Origin: Phlyctochytrium arcticum
Taxonomy: Eukaryota; Chytridiomycota; Chytridiomycetes; Chytridiales; Chytridiaceae
Length of the DNA stretch: 64,000 nt
Assembly (NCBI GenBank): GCA_025602905.1
Contig: JAHLKI010000001.1
Span: forward strand, 372,001 to 436,000
Direction: 5' to 3'
A program made the translations under genes and the position numbers. The notes under the pieces were generated by a model that did no database searches, was not told where the DNA came from, and saw nothing but the letters and a program-made list of their open reading frames with translations. Shown piece after piece: positions 31,436 through 40,376 of this stretch. Numbering within the stretch: the first letter of the stretch is position 1; each line of letters starts with the position of its first letter.

Positions 31436-32128
31436 ATGGTGCTCATCGAACCTTACATTGCAAAGGCTAAAAAAGTGAAGCAAGATCGAAGAGTCCCCAC
31501 CCCGCTACCTTCTGGAACCCGTAAGCAAGAATTCTGCTGGTCGTGGCTCGCAGCACGAGAGTCGGGTAAGACATCACTCATTGCCGGACTCATCCACAGT
31601 GTGTATCATAAAGTAATGGATCACATTATATGGGTAAGTCCTACTGTGTTCTTTGATGAAGCACCCAGGTCACTAGCTAAGTACGAGAATGTAAGTTTCC
31701 GAGACAACATTGACAATGAGTCGCTGCAGAACATTTTGGACATTCAAATGATGAGAGCCGAACAAGACTTTAAGAAGAATCTTTTATTAGTGCTTGACGA
31801 CTGCGGCAATATAGCCAAAAGTAAAGAACTCCGTAAGACCCTAAACAAAATCTTTACGACAGGTCGTCACTACTCATTGAACCTGCTGTGCGTTTTTCAG
31901 GACCGTCGACAGTTAGATGGGATCCAGTTTACCAATAGCACTCAATGGTGTATCTTTAACTGGGACCGTGAGACGTTTGAAATCCTCGCAAGCAAGCTTG
32001 CCACTGTGACCTTTAGAAAGAAAGCATTGACCGATTTCTTCATCGACAATACCAAAGAGAAATATAGCTATGTTTATATTGACAAGCAGCGATTTCACAA
32101 AAAATTTGAAGACGACTATGTTACTTAA
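31436..32128 (+). CDS. A32/FtsK-type genome-packaging ATPase
   Basis: 230 aa from the ATG at 31436; the frame is open upstream but has no ATG. The Walker A motif is in WLAARESGKTSLIAGL, where the usual first Gly is Ala, and Walker B is NLLLVLDDCGN. A downstream sensor-like block, TTGRHYSLNLLCVFQD, is typical of the A32-like branch of the FtsK/HerA superfamily. Such enzymes pump DNA into capsids in Polintons, virophages and large DNA viruses. It overlaps the 3' end of the next gene by 4 bp, tail to tail. Its frame is intact. Confidence 0.85.
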   Translation: MVLIEPYIAKAKKVKQDRRVPTPLPSGTRKQEFCWSWLAARESGKTSLIAGLIHSVYHKVMDHIIWVSPTVFFDEAPRSLAKYENVSFRDNIDNESLQNILDIQMMRAEQDFKKNLLLVLDDCGNIAKSKELRKTLNKIFTTGRHYSLNLLCVFQDRRQLDGIQFTNSTQWCIFNWDRETFEILASKLATVTFRKKALTDFFIDNTKEKYSYVYIDKQRFHKKFEDDYVT

Positions 32129-33432
32129 TTCAAGAAATTCTCCTCTACAAAATGTTCCATCTGTGAGTCATACTTTCGAGTTGGTAGTTCCTTCACCTCC
32201 AGTAACTGTGCCGCGCTCGAAAGCTCATCTTCAGACATTAGCTTGTAGATGTTCCCACCGGCCTTGGTGATATGTTGCTGGGATACCAAGATCCCCCAGC
32301 CCAACAGCTTGACGCACTCCCACGCCTTGGTGCATTTGTGATTGAAGTTTTTCAGTGCCTTCTTGACACACTTGTCGTCGCAGGACTTGCCTAGTCCTTG
32401 GCAGAATAAGTAAATCCTGTCCCTTCTGTTTTCCTCTCTTACTACAAGATGAGAGCGCTTTTCCAGATGACGTCCGCGAAGGATATACCGCATATGTTCT
32501 TCGAAGCCAACTCCGGGGGCTACTGTTCCTGCCTTGTCATAGCGCAGTAACAAGTCCATATCATTATTGCGGTGTTGCTGAAGATGCCGACTGAACTCCC
32601 TGGTCCAGGGGAAGTATTCGACAAGATCTTCTCCGTCGGGATACCCCATTGTATCCAGCAACAATTGATGAGGTGCGGCGCGACTTGTTTTAGGCCTCTT
32701 CCTCTTCCTCGAGGGTGCCTCTGCGCCATCAGATTCGTCACCCTCAGATACGTAACCTTCTGGGGCTGCTTCTGGGATTGCTTTTCGGGTTGCTTCTGGG
32801 GCTGCTTCTGGGATTGCTTTTCGGGTTGCTTCTGGGGTAGCTTCTCGGGTAGCTTCTGGGATTGCTTCTGGGGCTGCTTCTCGGGTTGCTTCTGGTGTTG
32901 CTTCTCGGGTTGCTTCGTACGGTGGCGGGGGACGGAACCACTCGGAGATGTCTTCGTCAAAGCGATTTCTCCCGGTCCGGACCAATGCTCTCAGCAGAGA
33001 ACGTGACAAGTAGAGGGCGTGCTCAGATTTCAGCATTGCAGTGGCAAGTTGTGTGTAGTCTGACAATTTGGTGGAGTGCATTCCCGCGGCCTGGTCTAGC
33101 AGTATGATAAAGTCGTCGTCCATTTGAACATCCTCGTCCGTCTCTACCATAGACGTCGCGCCGTCCTCATCCTGAGCTTCCTTGTCAACCCACAAGGCCT
33201 CCGGGTCGGAGTCTTGGATCGTGTCCGGAGTGTCAATTGCTGATTCTTTGGAAGCGATATCTTCAAGATTAGCGTCTGCTACAAGAACCATAGGTAAGAC
33301 CAAGCTTGAGGGAGGATTATAATTCTGAACAACCTTTGTTGAAGGGGCACTTCTTTGAAGCTCTTGTTCGATGGAAGGTTTTGGCGGTCGGCTCGATCCC
33401 GTTCTTAGTACAGGACTTGCAAAAAATCTCAT
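32125..33432 (-). CDS. Provirus protein with PPPY motif and Glu-Ala-Thr-Arg repeats
   Basis: 435 aa from the ATG at 33432. Its first part is acidic and unstructured. In the middle RPPPPYEATREATPEATREA begins a Glu/Ala/Thr/Arg/Pro repeat tract encoded by a minisatellite, followed by a basic patch, RKRKRPKTSR. The C-terminal half looks folded and Cys-containing (FCQGLGKSCDDKCV). PPxY motifs bind WW domains of Nedd4/Rsp5 ubiquitin ligases and act as late domains in several viruses; such a role here is a guess. It shares a 48-bp promoter module with the gene at 34437. Confidence 0.65.
   Translation of the reverse strand: MRFFASPVLRTGSSRPPKPSIEQELQRSAPSTKVVQNYNPPSSLVLPMVLVADANLEDIASKESAIDTPDTIQDSDPEALWVDKEAQDEDGATSMVETDEDVQMDDDFIILLDQAAGMHSTKLSDYTQLATAMLKSEHALYLSRSLLRALVRTGRNRFDEDISEWFRPPPPYEATREATPEATREAAPEAIPEATREATPEATRKAIPEAAPEATRKAIPEAAPEGYVSEGDESDGAEAPSRKRKRPKTSRAAPHQLLLDTMGYPDGEDLVEYFPWTREFSRHLQQHRNNDMDLLLRYDKAGTVAPGVGFEEHMRYILRGRHLEKRSHLVVREENRRDRIYLFCQGLGKSCDDKCVKKALKNFNHKCTKAWECVKLLGWGILVSQQHITKAGGNIYKLMSEDELSSAAQLLEVKELPTRKYDSQMEHFVEENFLN
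32750..32925. repeat. In-frame minisatellite of 12-bp steps
   Basis: Variants of gcttctggggct, gcttctcgggtt and gcttttcgggtt alternate about 14 times inside the PPPY gene, all in frame. Copy number probably varies between copies of the element. Confidence 0.85.
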
Positions 33433-33502
33433 CAATGGTCTGATCGCTGGTAGCCTCCATTGTGTGTTTGCGTGGACTAGGCCGACTGAAAACCTTGCTG
33501 AT

Positions 33503-33522
33503 TGGACTCCGCGCGGAGTCCA
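33503..33522. promoter_or_regulatory. Perfect 20-bp palindrome at a promoter
   Basis: TGGACTCCGCGCGGAGTCCA is a perfect inverted repeat. It lies 22-41 bp downstream of the minus-strand TATA box (33544-33553), around the expected start of transcription of the PPPY gene. It could be an operator-like protein site or an RNA hairpin in the 5' leader. Confidence 0.6.
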
Positions 33523-33543
33523 GCCGGGGGCAGGAGGGGACCG

Positions 33544-33591
33544 CCTTTTATAGAGTTCTTTTGTTTACTTTATTTGATAACACTATGACAA
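33544..33591 (-). promoter_or_regulatory. Shared provirus promoter module, copy 1
   Basis: On the minus strand it reads TTGTCATA, TTATCAAATAAAGTAAACAA, then CTATAAAAGG. The same order with few changes is found at 34491-34542. It lies 112 bp before the PPPY gene's ATG. Confidence 0.65.
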
Positions 33592-33617
33592 TACCAGCTT
33601 CACTGGCTTACAAAGCG

Positions 33618-34437
33618 TTACACAGTCATTTGAAGCCTGATGGCCACCTCACAAGACCCAACCTCAAACTTGGTACTGAGATCTGGCATCCAGCGTCCAG
33701 GAGGTTCCAGCAAATAGGAGGGAACGGTCCCGTCGAGCTCCGCCTCAAGTCCACATCGCTGACATTCACACAAAGGAGACGAGATGTGGTATTGCTCACA
33801 GTTGACACATTTCTCTGCAGGAAGACTAGTTGAAAGGTCTGTTTGATGGCTGGCGCACGCTTCACAACTACATAATCCACAAGTATCACAAGGATTCTTG
33901 CAACTTGCTGTCCCGTCCCAAGTGTCGTACTCCGTGAGAAACTTTCGTTCGGCATCAATAAATTGACAGGCAACATCGGAAAGCATGAAGGATATTTCTT
34001 CATCGAACCTGCGTATGAGGCAGTTCCTTAACTTAATCGTGTAACTGTACCGTTTGCGGAATGAAGAGACAAGGAGCTTGTCTTGTTCGGCCATTGTTCT
34101 CTTAACGAATTTGTAAAACTCGCTACAAGTTGCTCCTATCATCAACTTCGTTCTAATGCTGCAACGGGGAAGTATGTGCATAAGGAAAATGTCGAATGGA
34201 ATCTCAGGAAAGCGTTGATCTGCACCCTTGTCGTTTTTGAGTGGTCGAACAGGTTGTCGAAAATAAAATTGCAATCCAGGTAAGAAGTCCTTTTTTGCCT
34301 TCCAGTTCCCTTTCCTGAAGCATACATCGCGTTTTAAGATCAGCATTTTCACGTCGCAGCTTCGAATTTTCGTCGCGTAGATCACGTAGGTAGTCGCGAA
34401 GCTCGGTGCTTACGGGTTCACGGCAAGGCTCGGTCAT
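33618..34437 (-). CDS. Coiled-coil/F-box-like/Cys-rich protein, interrupted
   Basis: It starts at ATG 34437 (MTEPCREPVSTELRDYL) with a coiled coil (DENSKLRRENADLKTR). Near 34286, in a run of six A followed by GG, the phase changes and the reading continues in the next frame. That frame holds an F-box-like motif (FPEIPFDIFLMHILPRCS) and a Cys-rich, probably zinc-binding region (CDTCGLCSCEAC, CVNCEQYH, CECQRCG), and ends at 33618. One A fewer would keep a single frame. With the gene at 29040 this makes two F-box-plus-coiled-coil genes in one element. It may target host proteins to ubiquitin ligases; this is inferred. Confidence 0.6.
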
Positions 34438-34490
34438 TGCGATTGATCTGGTGAAGGCGAGGGCCCTGGGGGGAAATTTGGGTAAGACTG

Positions 34491-34542
34491 CCCTTATATA
34501 GAGATTCAATTGTTTACTTTACTTGATAAAAGTCTATGACAA
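34491..34542 (-). promoter_or_regulatory. Shared provirus promoter module, copy 2
   Basis: On the minus strand it reads TTGTCATA, TTATCAAGTAAAGTAAACAA, then CTATATAAGGG. It lies 54 bp before the ATG at 34437. It matches copy 1 (33544-33591) over nearly its whole length. Confidence 0.65.
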
Positions 34543-34648
34543 ATTGACGCATTACGGCCCTTTGATGTGATCTACAAGCGCAGCAATTTTCCAGTCCTAG
34601 GCGACCAATTTTTTTTCTCTTCGACATCTTCAGAAAACACACACAAAG

Positions 34649-37600
34649 ATGACTACTCAGAAGCCGGCCAAAACAACCACGGTGTTCGACGCTGTGTGGT
34701 CCTTTGAAACAGGAAACGGTGTGAGGACAGTAAGACAGCAGTTCAGCAAAAAGTTACGCCATCCGAACCTGTTGTCCATTCACAAATTTCTACGGAAGTA
34801 TGCAGCGCAATTTCACGCCGACAAGAATATATTGCTACACGATGTGCGCATTGATTCTCGCAACAACCAGCCGACAGACTATCCGCCACTGTCTATTCCG
34901 AGACTGTATCAGATCAGCTTCAAAATAGCATATCTCTTTGGTCCCAAAAACGCACCTGCAGATTACAAGACAGGCAAGACTGGCCTTATGGGACCGTATC
35001 GAAAACTATTTTCCTCGCGTGAACAGGCGCACGCTTACGTTAGCACGGAGACGGACGAGTGGGCCCGCAAGGTGGAATCTGGAGAACAGAACCTTTTAGC
35101 AGATTCAGTTGGTCTACTTCATGAAGTCAAAGGTCCGCAAGAAGTCAATATCACGGAAATATCACCCGAAGAGCTCACGTACGCAAGAAATGTACGTATG
35201 CGCAAGTCAAAAGAAGAAACTGTTCATTGTTCCGTAGGCGAAGCTATCACATTGCGGAATGTCTGTGTACTACAGTATCTCGTAGACTTTGGCAGTGCTT
35301 TGGCCAACAAAATCAAGAACAAGGCAGGACAAACCAGAGGCTGGAAACGAGGATACCCAAGAAATGTTCTCTCGATGGCGAAATGGTTCAAAATGGATAA
35401 CCCAAGTGAAGGCGTTTCGGCCGAAATGGTACTTTGCTTTTGCAAAGCCTTCAAGTTCAATCTCTATGCATATGACGGCTGGAACTGCAAAGTCATAGAA
35501 TATCGTGTCAAAGATGAGGTGGAAGACCCTGAGAAGAAACGAAGCAATGAGCGGAACACTGAGACACTTATGTTTTGGATCAAAGACGAACACGTATTCC
35601 CAATCCTTGATAAGGGCGTCAGGGCGTCGCTCACCCACCAAACCGATGGCAAATTGGGTGCAACGAGACAAAAGGCAGAAGGCGAAGTCATTGGGATTGA
35701 TACTGAGGAAGAAGAATTTCGACATCTGATCTGCAGCAAAGTGAAAGGAATTGTGATCATTACCGAGGACACCAATATGGAAGATTACTACAAGATTATG
35801 CTGGACGAGACTGGAGTGCACCCCTTGGTGGAAATAATCGGAGATGGAATCCGCACGATCCGAAATGAATTCGTCATTGTCAAATTCTGCGAACAAGTTG
35901 CTGAAGCGACCCAAGCCGCAAAATTAATGAATATTCCTTATACCGGTCAGAGCCTTACTTCTCTTGGTATGAAGTTCATGAAGAACGTTTTGGGTACTAT
36001 AGAAGAGAGTCAGTATACTGATCATTTACGCTCCATCGTTGGCGGCGGACATTTCCTTCGAAGTCAAGTCAACATTGCCCCACAAAGGATCTGCGAGTGT
36101 TCCGTACCTGGTTGTTTCATGATGGGGGTGAGTTGGTCAGAGGGTCATCACCCTACCGAGCGACTTTTGCTTCCAAGTGGAAAGCAGCACGAGGGAGAAC
36201 TGGACCCGTTGTTGATGACAACAGTTGATATCAACAACAATTACCCAAGTAATATGTTCCATATGCAGTCAGGATTTCCCATTTTTTCGACTGGAGACGA
36301 CATAGAGGAATGGCATATATCAGAAGAAGAAATGGGATTCACCAAGAAACTAGCGGATGACGAGCCGTCGTTCTTCTTTTGCGTGACCAGCGCCGGATCG
36401 GAGGACAACAACTGCGTCAAACCATTTTGGCACGGAAACGGATTCTATGACATTGAAGTTGTCAAAGTTGCTCGAAAGTACAAATATCCATTCAAAATCA
36501 CACACAGATTGCGAGCTAAGAATAAGGCGCTACCTAAGGACTTCTTTCAACCTTTCTTAACGAAACTACAGGAGATTTTTCCAGCGGAGGACGCAGAACT
36601 AAAGAAGCTATACAAGATCATTGCAGTATGTACCATTGGATGCTTAGGGACCAAACGCAACTTCCACGATACGGCTACCTGCACCACCTACGACCGGGAA
36701 ATGATGTCGTATCTCTACTGGTCCGCTTTGCGATTTTACCAAGAAATAAAAAGTGTGGAAACGTGCTTGTAACACACAACGAGCACGCTGGAGGCTACAC
36801 TATTCACGCAAGACTTGAAACCCAACGTACCACGGATAATCGTCCGATCAACGCAAAGATTGTTCAGTACACATATGTAAGACTCTATGATATGTGGAGA
36901 AAGGTACAAGAATGGGATTCCTTGACCGAGTTGATACAAATTCGCACCGATGCAATGACATTCCTCTTCCCCGATATTGAGACCAAGCGACAGGCTGATA
37001 GAATGCTTGCAACAGAGACAGATTGGAAGATTCAAGACTTCAAAGCACTCAAATCTCCCAGAATGCGAAATTCCAGGGACTTATTGTCGATACGGAACGC
37101 AGAGAAACAACGGATCACCGTTTACGACAACGGAGACTGCACGCCTGAGTTCATTCTCAGTCACCAAAGCGGTGCTTTCATTGACGGTAAACCTGGTGTT
37201 GGGAAAACAGCTGTCATCAAACGTCTAGTCAAGCACCTGGAGGAAAACGGTGACCCTTACGTTGTATGTGCCTTTTTGAACCGAGTAGCTGACCGACTCG
37301 ACGGGAAGACGATTCATATGAGCCTTGGTCGACGCGGGTTTGGCCAAGTCAAATATGTTATCGTTGATGAGGCTGCGATGTTGAATGCTGACTTATGGAG
37401 GTATCTGTTGGATTACAAGCGAAAAGATCCTGATACCGTTTTCTACCTCTTTGGAGATTACAGGCAGTGCAAACCGGTCGAGGAGGGCAACTACGATTAC
37501 GAGAACAGCAAAATAATCGACGAACTCCTTGGTCAGCAACCCGTGTGGATCACCATTCAGAAGAATTATCGGTACGGCCCGGAGACTGAACATATGCTGG

Positions 37601-38553
37601 ATAGGTTCTGGGAGAAACCTTCAAGTTTAACCCACGATTTTCACTTCGAAAACAACTTGACCTCACGAACGCTGGTATGCACGCATACAGATCGTAAACG
37701 GGTCAACCTTCTGCGAATGCAGAGACTTGAAGAACGACAGGTTGAGAAGAACGTAGCTGGAGAGTGGCTCTTTCGCAAACCTGGCTCGTGGTACAAGCTA
37801 CAGGACTTATATCTCACAGTTGGCCTCCCTGTGGTTTCTTTCGAAAAGCATCCTCACTATGGCATTGATAACAGGAATGCAACTTACAAGGTTCTATCTT
37901 GGAACCGAATGGGAGCCTGGAAAGGCATTCGTGTTCCGCGAGCGAAACGACCTATCAAACGTGGCAAGAGGAAGTCGCCAATGCCGGATACGGCGGTAGC
38001 ATTGGTTGGATGGGATTATGAGACAGATCAACTGGACTTCACAACCATAGTTGACATCCCGCTTCCAGAATTCCAACAATTATTTTGCCCTGCTTACGCT
38101 CTCACCGCAAACATTCTACAAGGTTGCACTATAACTGGCAGTTACACCATTCTCAACCCTAAGAAATTTGAGAAGCATCAACTCTACACCGCACTCTCCC
38201 GGTGCAAGGACAAGGATGATATCAATATTATTGATTGGCCAGAAGTAGCTGTTGACGAACAGGCCTTAGTGGCTCGACTGAAGCGAAATGTTGGCAATCT
38301 CTACGGATCCACCTGGAAGGAGTTCATTGATCAGGCAGAGCTTCCAAAAGGCTGTACGTGGGAAGGTTACGGTCTAGAATTCGAAATCGACCACAAGAAA
38401 CCCATCGAAGCGTTCCGGAAAGAAGGTGTTTGCGACCGAGCTTTGCTCGGAACCCGCAAAGCGGATGAGGAAGCCTATAATCACTACTCGAACCTGCAAG
38501 CACTCAAAATTGAGGAGAATAGAAGCAAGAAGGACAAGCGTAGTTTCTATTAA
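34649..38553 (+). CDS. Family B DNA polymerase joined to SF1 helicase and HNH-like tail, interrupted
   Basis: The first frame (34649-36772) holds the polymerase N-terminal region, motif A (TVDINNNYPSNMF, Asp 527) and a motif B-like block (KKLYKIIAVCTIGCLGTK, about residues 652-669). After a -1 phase change in a run of five A (about 36748-36752) the second frame, to 38553, holds motif C (IQIRTDAMTF). It then has a complete SF1 (Pif1/RecD-like) helicase: Walker A DGKPGVGKTAV, Walker B VIVDEAAML, LFGDYRQCKPV, and LTANILQG with YTALSRC. The C-terminus has an HNH-like signature (FEIDHKKPIEAF, then HYSNLQALKIEENRSKKDK). Motif C lies in the second frame, so the two frames must form one gene. It probably replicates the element, by protein priming if family rules hold. 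The last 30 bp lie inside the right inverted repeat. Confidence 0.82.
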
Positions 38554-39004
38554 GCACACATTGATGTATCTTATATATTACACCATAAATGCAACTTGCT
38601 ACTGCTCGTCTTTGAATCCAGGAAAGATAGTAGTTGGATTCGAACGATGGCGCCTGGTATCCAGGAAAGATACCTTGCTACGCGACGACGACGGCTCTGC
38701 GGGAGGCCACTTACTACGCAACGACGACGATGGCCGGGATGATCACACGCTGAATGCAACTTGCTACGCGACGTGGTTCGCTGCTCGTCTGCAACAACCG
38801 TTTGAATCATTTGAAGATGTCACCCAAGTGTCAGAGTGATCACTCGCTGAATCCACCCGAACATCCTCGAATTGCAGTCCACCTGACCCCACAAATGAGC
38901 CATTTGTCACGAGACAACTCGCTGGATCCAGCCGAACAGGCTCGAATCACGAAAACTTAATTAGTAACCATAGGGCTCAAAGTGAAGGCTTCCCCAGACT
39001 CACT
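38524..39004 (-). repeat. Right terminal inverted repeat
   Basis: The reverse complement of the left repeat, from the outer GACTCACT end to AAGCAAGAAGG. It lacks the extra terminus copy and one tandem unit found on the left, and has its own insert (about 38690-38830). The polymerase-helicase gene ends just inside it. Confidence 0.92.
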
Positions 39005-39010
39005 TCCAGC
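39005..39010 (+). repeat. Target-site duplication, right (TCCAGC)
   Basis: A perfect match to 17913-17918, directly after the element's last base. Confidence 0.93.
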
Positions 39011-39070
39011 TTTGGGAGCCGGGGGAACCGCGAAGATCTTCGATCTTGAGTAGGATTTTTTACCAAAGTC

Positions 39071-39823
39071 ATGAATGTAGAGAGCGCCCAGGTTCTTAAA
39101 CTGGCTCTCCAGCTATTCTCGCTTCTTGACGCTTGGGCCACCGCTCAGGACCGCTCCTGCACCTTTCTCGACTCGGCAATCAACATTCAAGCGCAACGAG
39201 ACGACACCCTCCCTTTCCTCCTTCCCCAAACATCAGACTCGTTCAGTACGCTGCCAAAGGTCTTGAATCCCCACACCACTCCGTCCATCGTATTTGCATT
39301 CCCCGATCTAGTGCCCCGTCTTGTTGCCAAACAAACAGCGGCAATCCACTCTGTCCTTCACAAATTCTACTCTGAAATTTACGCCTTCGAGAAAGTGCAG
39401 GAGAGTCTCTCTACCCTGCAATCCAAAACCCTTTCCATGGTGGAAAACCTGGATCAAAAATCAAGAGATGCGGTAGAATCAGGAGGTCCTTTGTTTAAGC
39501 CGCAGGATGTCACTTTGGTGGAACTTGCTGTTTGGTTAGATACCATTGCCCTGCAATATCGCCGTGAGTATGCAGCAAAAGTTGAAATCATCGAAACCTG
39601 TAATGGTCGACCGGGTGATTCCCGGCCCAGCACAGATGGCCCCGTCAACGGGAACATGACTCGCCAAGATTCCAAGGCGGAGCAATTCGATCAGAACTCG
39701 CCAGATTGGCGCACATTACGCGTGCGGTGGGGTCTACAGCCTTTGATTGATTTCACGTTGGAAAACCAGATTCGTGAAAGGGTAGCAGATATGCAAGCAG
39801 TCACCTCCATTTCCAGATCGTAA
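39071..39823 (+). CDS. AIRIM (C1orf109)-like protein
   Basis: A single exon of 250 aa, ATG 39071. The block AFPDLVPRLVAKQTAAIHSV, then a helix to FEKVQESL, then LVELAVWLDTIALQYRREYA matches human C1orf109/AIRIM in order and spacing. In animals that protein works with SPATA5-type AAA ATPases in 60S ribosome maturation. The N-terminal helices also align in style. A Ser/Asp-rich insert near residue 190 is extra. The identification is from memory of the family pattern; the ribosome role here is inferred. The provirus ends 61 bp before its start codon. Confidence 0.7.
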   Translation: MNVESAQVLKLALQLFSLLDAWATAQDRSCTFLDSAINIQAQRDDTLPFLLPQTSDSFSTLPKVLNPHTTPSIVFAFPDLVPRLVAKQTAAIHSVLHKFYSEIYAFEKVQESLSTLQSKTLSMVENLDQKSRDAVESGGPLFKPQDVTLVELAVWLDTIALQYRREYAAKVEIIETCNGRPGDSRPSTDGPVNGNMTRQDSKAEQFDQNSPDWRTLRVRWGLQPLIDFTLENQIRERVADMQAVTSISRS

Positions 39824-40376
39824 CACGGCTGGATTGCTGACTGTGATGATGCACGGCATATCACACTTCACAATACTGTTTGCTCGACTTTTTGGGGCAT
39901 GCACTACCTTTTCCTGATTGCCATCACTGCCCACCTTTGGGGACTTCCAGATGCATGGTGTCGCTGTCCGCATGCATTCATTCCTCAGGTGCATATCGCG
40001 CCATTGATCTCTCATGTGGTATTTGGTTACCATATATTGGAATCAGGACGCTGGCAGCTTTCGCTGATCATAAGGACATCACATCATCTCTGCACAGGAA
40101 ATTCATTGCTTCACCGTTGGAACTCAAGCGTGGTTTTGCTTTACACCGATATTGCTCGAAGAAGTTATCTAGTTATCAGTTGAGTGGACAACTGGAACAG
40201 TCCTGGCATTCTCACAATCGGCAATTGATGATCTGCTTTGTCAGATCTAATGACTGGATGATCTCACATCGAAAAGTAGGACGAACGCGATTGCACCATG
40301 AGGACGACAAGGGACATTACTTGATCATAGAAGCTTTTTTTTGAAACAAAATAAAAAATAACAAATAAAAACACAC
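39824..40376. other. Intergenic region after the AIRIM-like gene
   Basis: Open frames on the plus strand (for example 39880-40344) are Cys/His/Trp-rich with no domain and look like chance. I see no gene. Confidence 0.5.

Larger units (their letters stand above)
17919..39004. mobile_element. Polinton/Maverick (adintovirus-like) provirus, complete ends
   Basis: The element is 21,086 bp, starts AGTGAGTC and ends GACTCACT (the AG...CT ends of the family), and has long inverted repeats and a 6-bp target duplication. Its genes form the expected set: retroviral-type integrase, family B DNA polymerase, A32/FtsK-type ATPase, and candidate major and minor capsid proteins. Adenovirus-like fibre and small basic proteins suggest it can form virions. 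Four genes have a changed reading phase, so this copy may be dead. It lies between divergent host genes. I recognise no close named relative; the PolB-helicase-HNH joining and the giant fibre set it apart from textbook Polintons. Confidence 0.93.

Noticed and set aside
32750..32925. CRISPR-like array
   Set aside because: The units are contiguous 12-bp steps with no spacers and stay in frame inside a coding gene.
33432..33435. Start of the PPPY gene at 33435
   Set aside because: The codon at 33435 is TTG; the ATG is at 33432.
36628..38553. Separate helicase gene starting at the ATG at 36628
   Set aside because: That ATG lies inside polymerase motif B coding sequence, and the frame carries polymerase motif C before the helicase; it is a continuation, not a start.
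39880..40344. Plus-strand frame of 154 codons after the AIRIM-like gene
   Set aside because: No domain, no clear promoter, and a Cys/His/Trp-heavy composition typical of chance frames.
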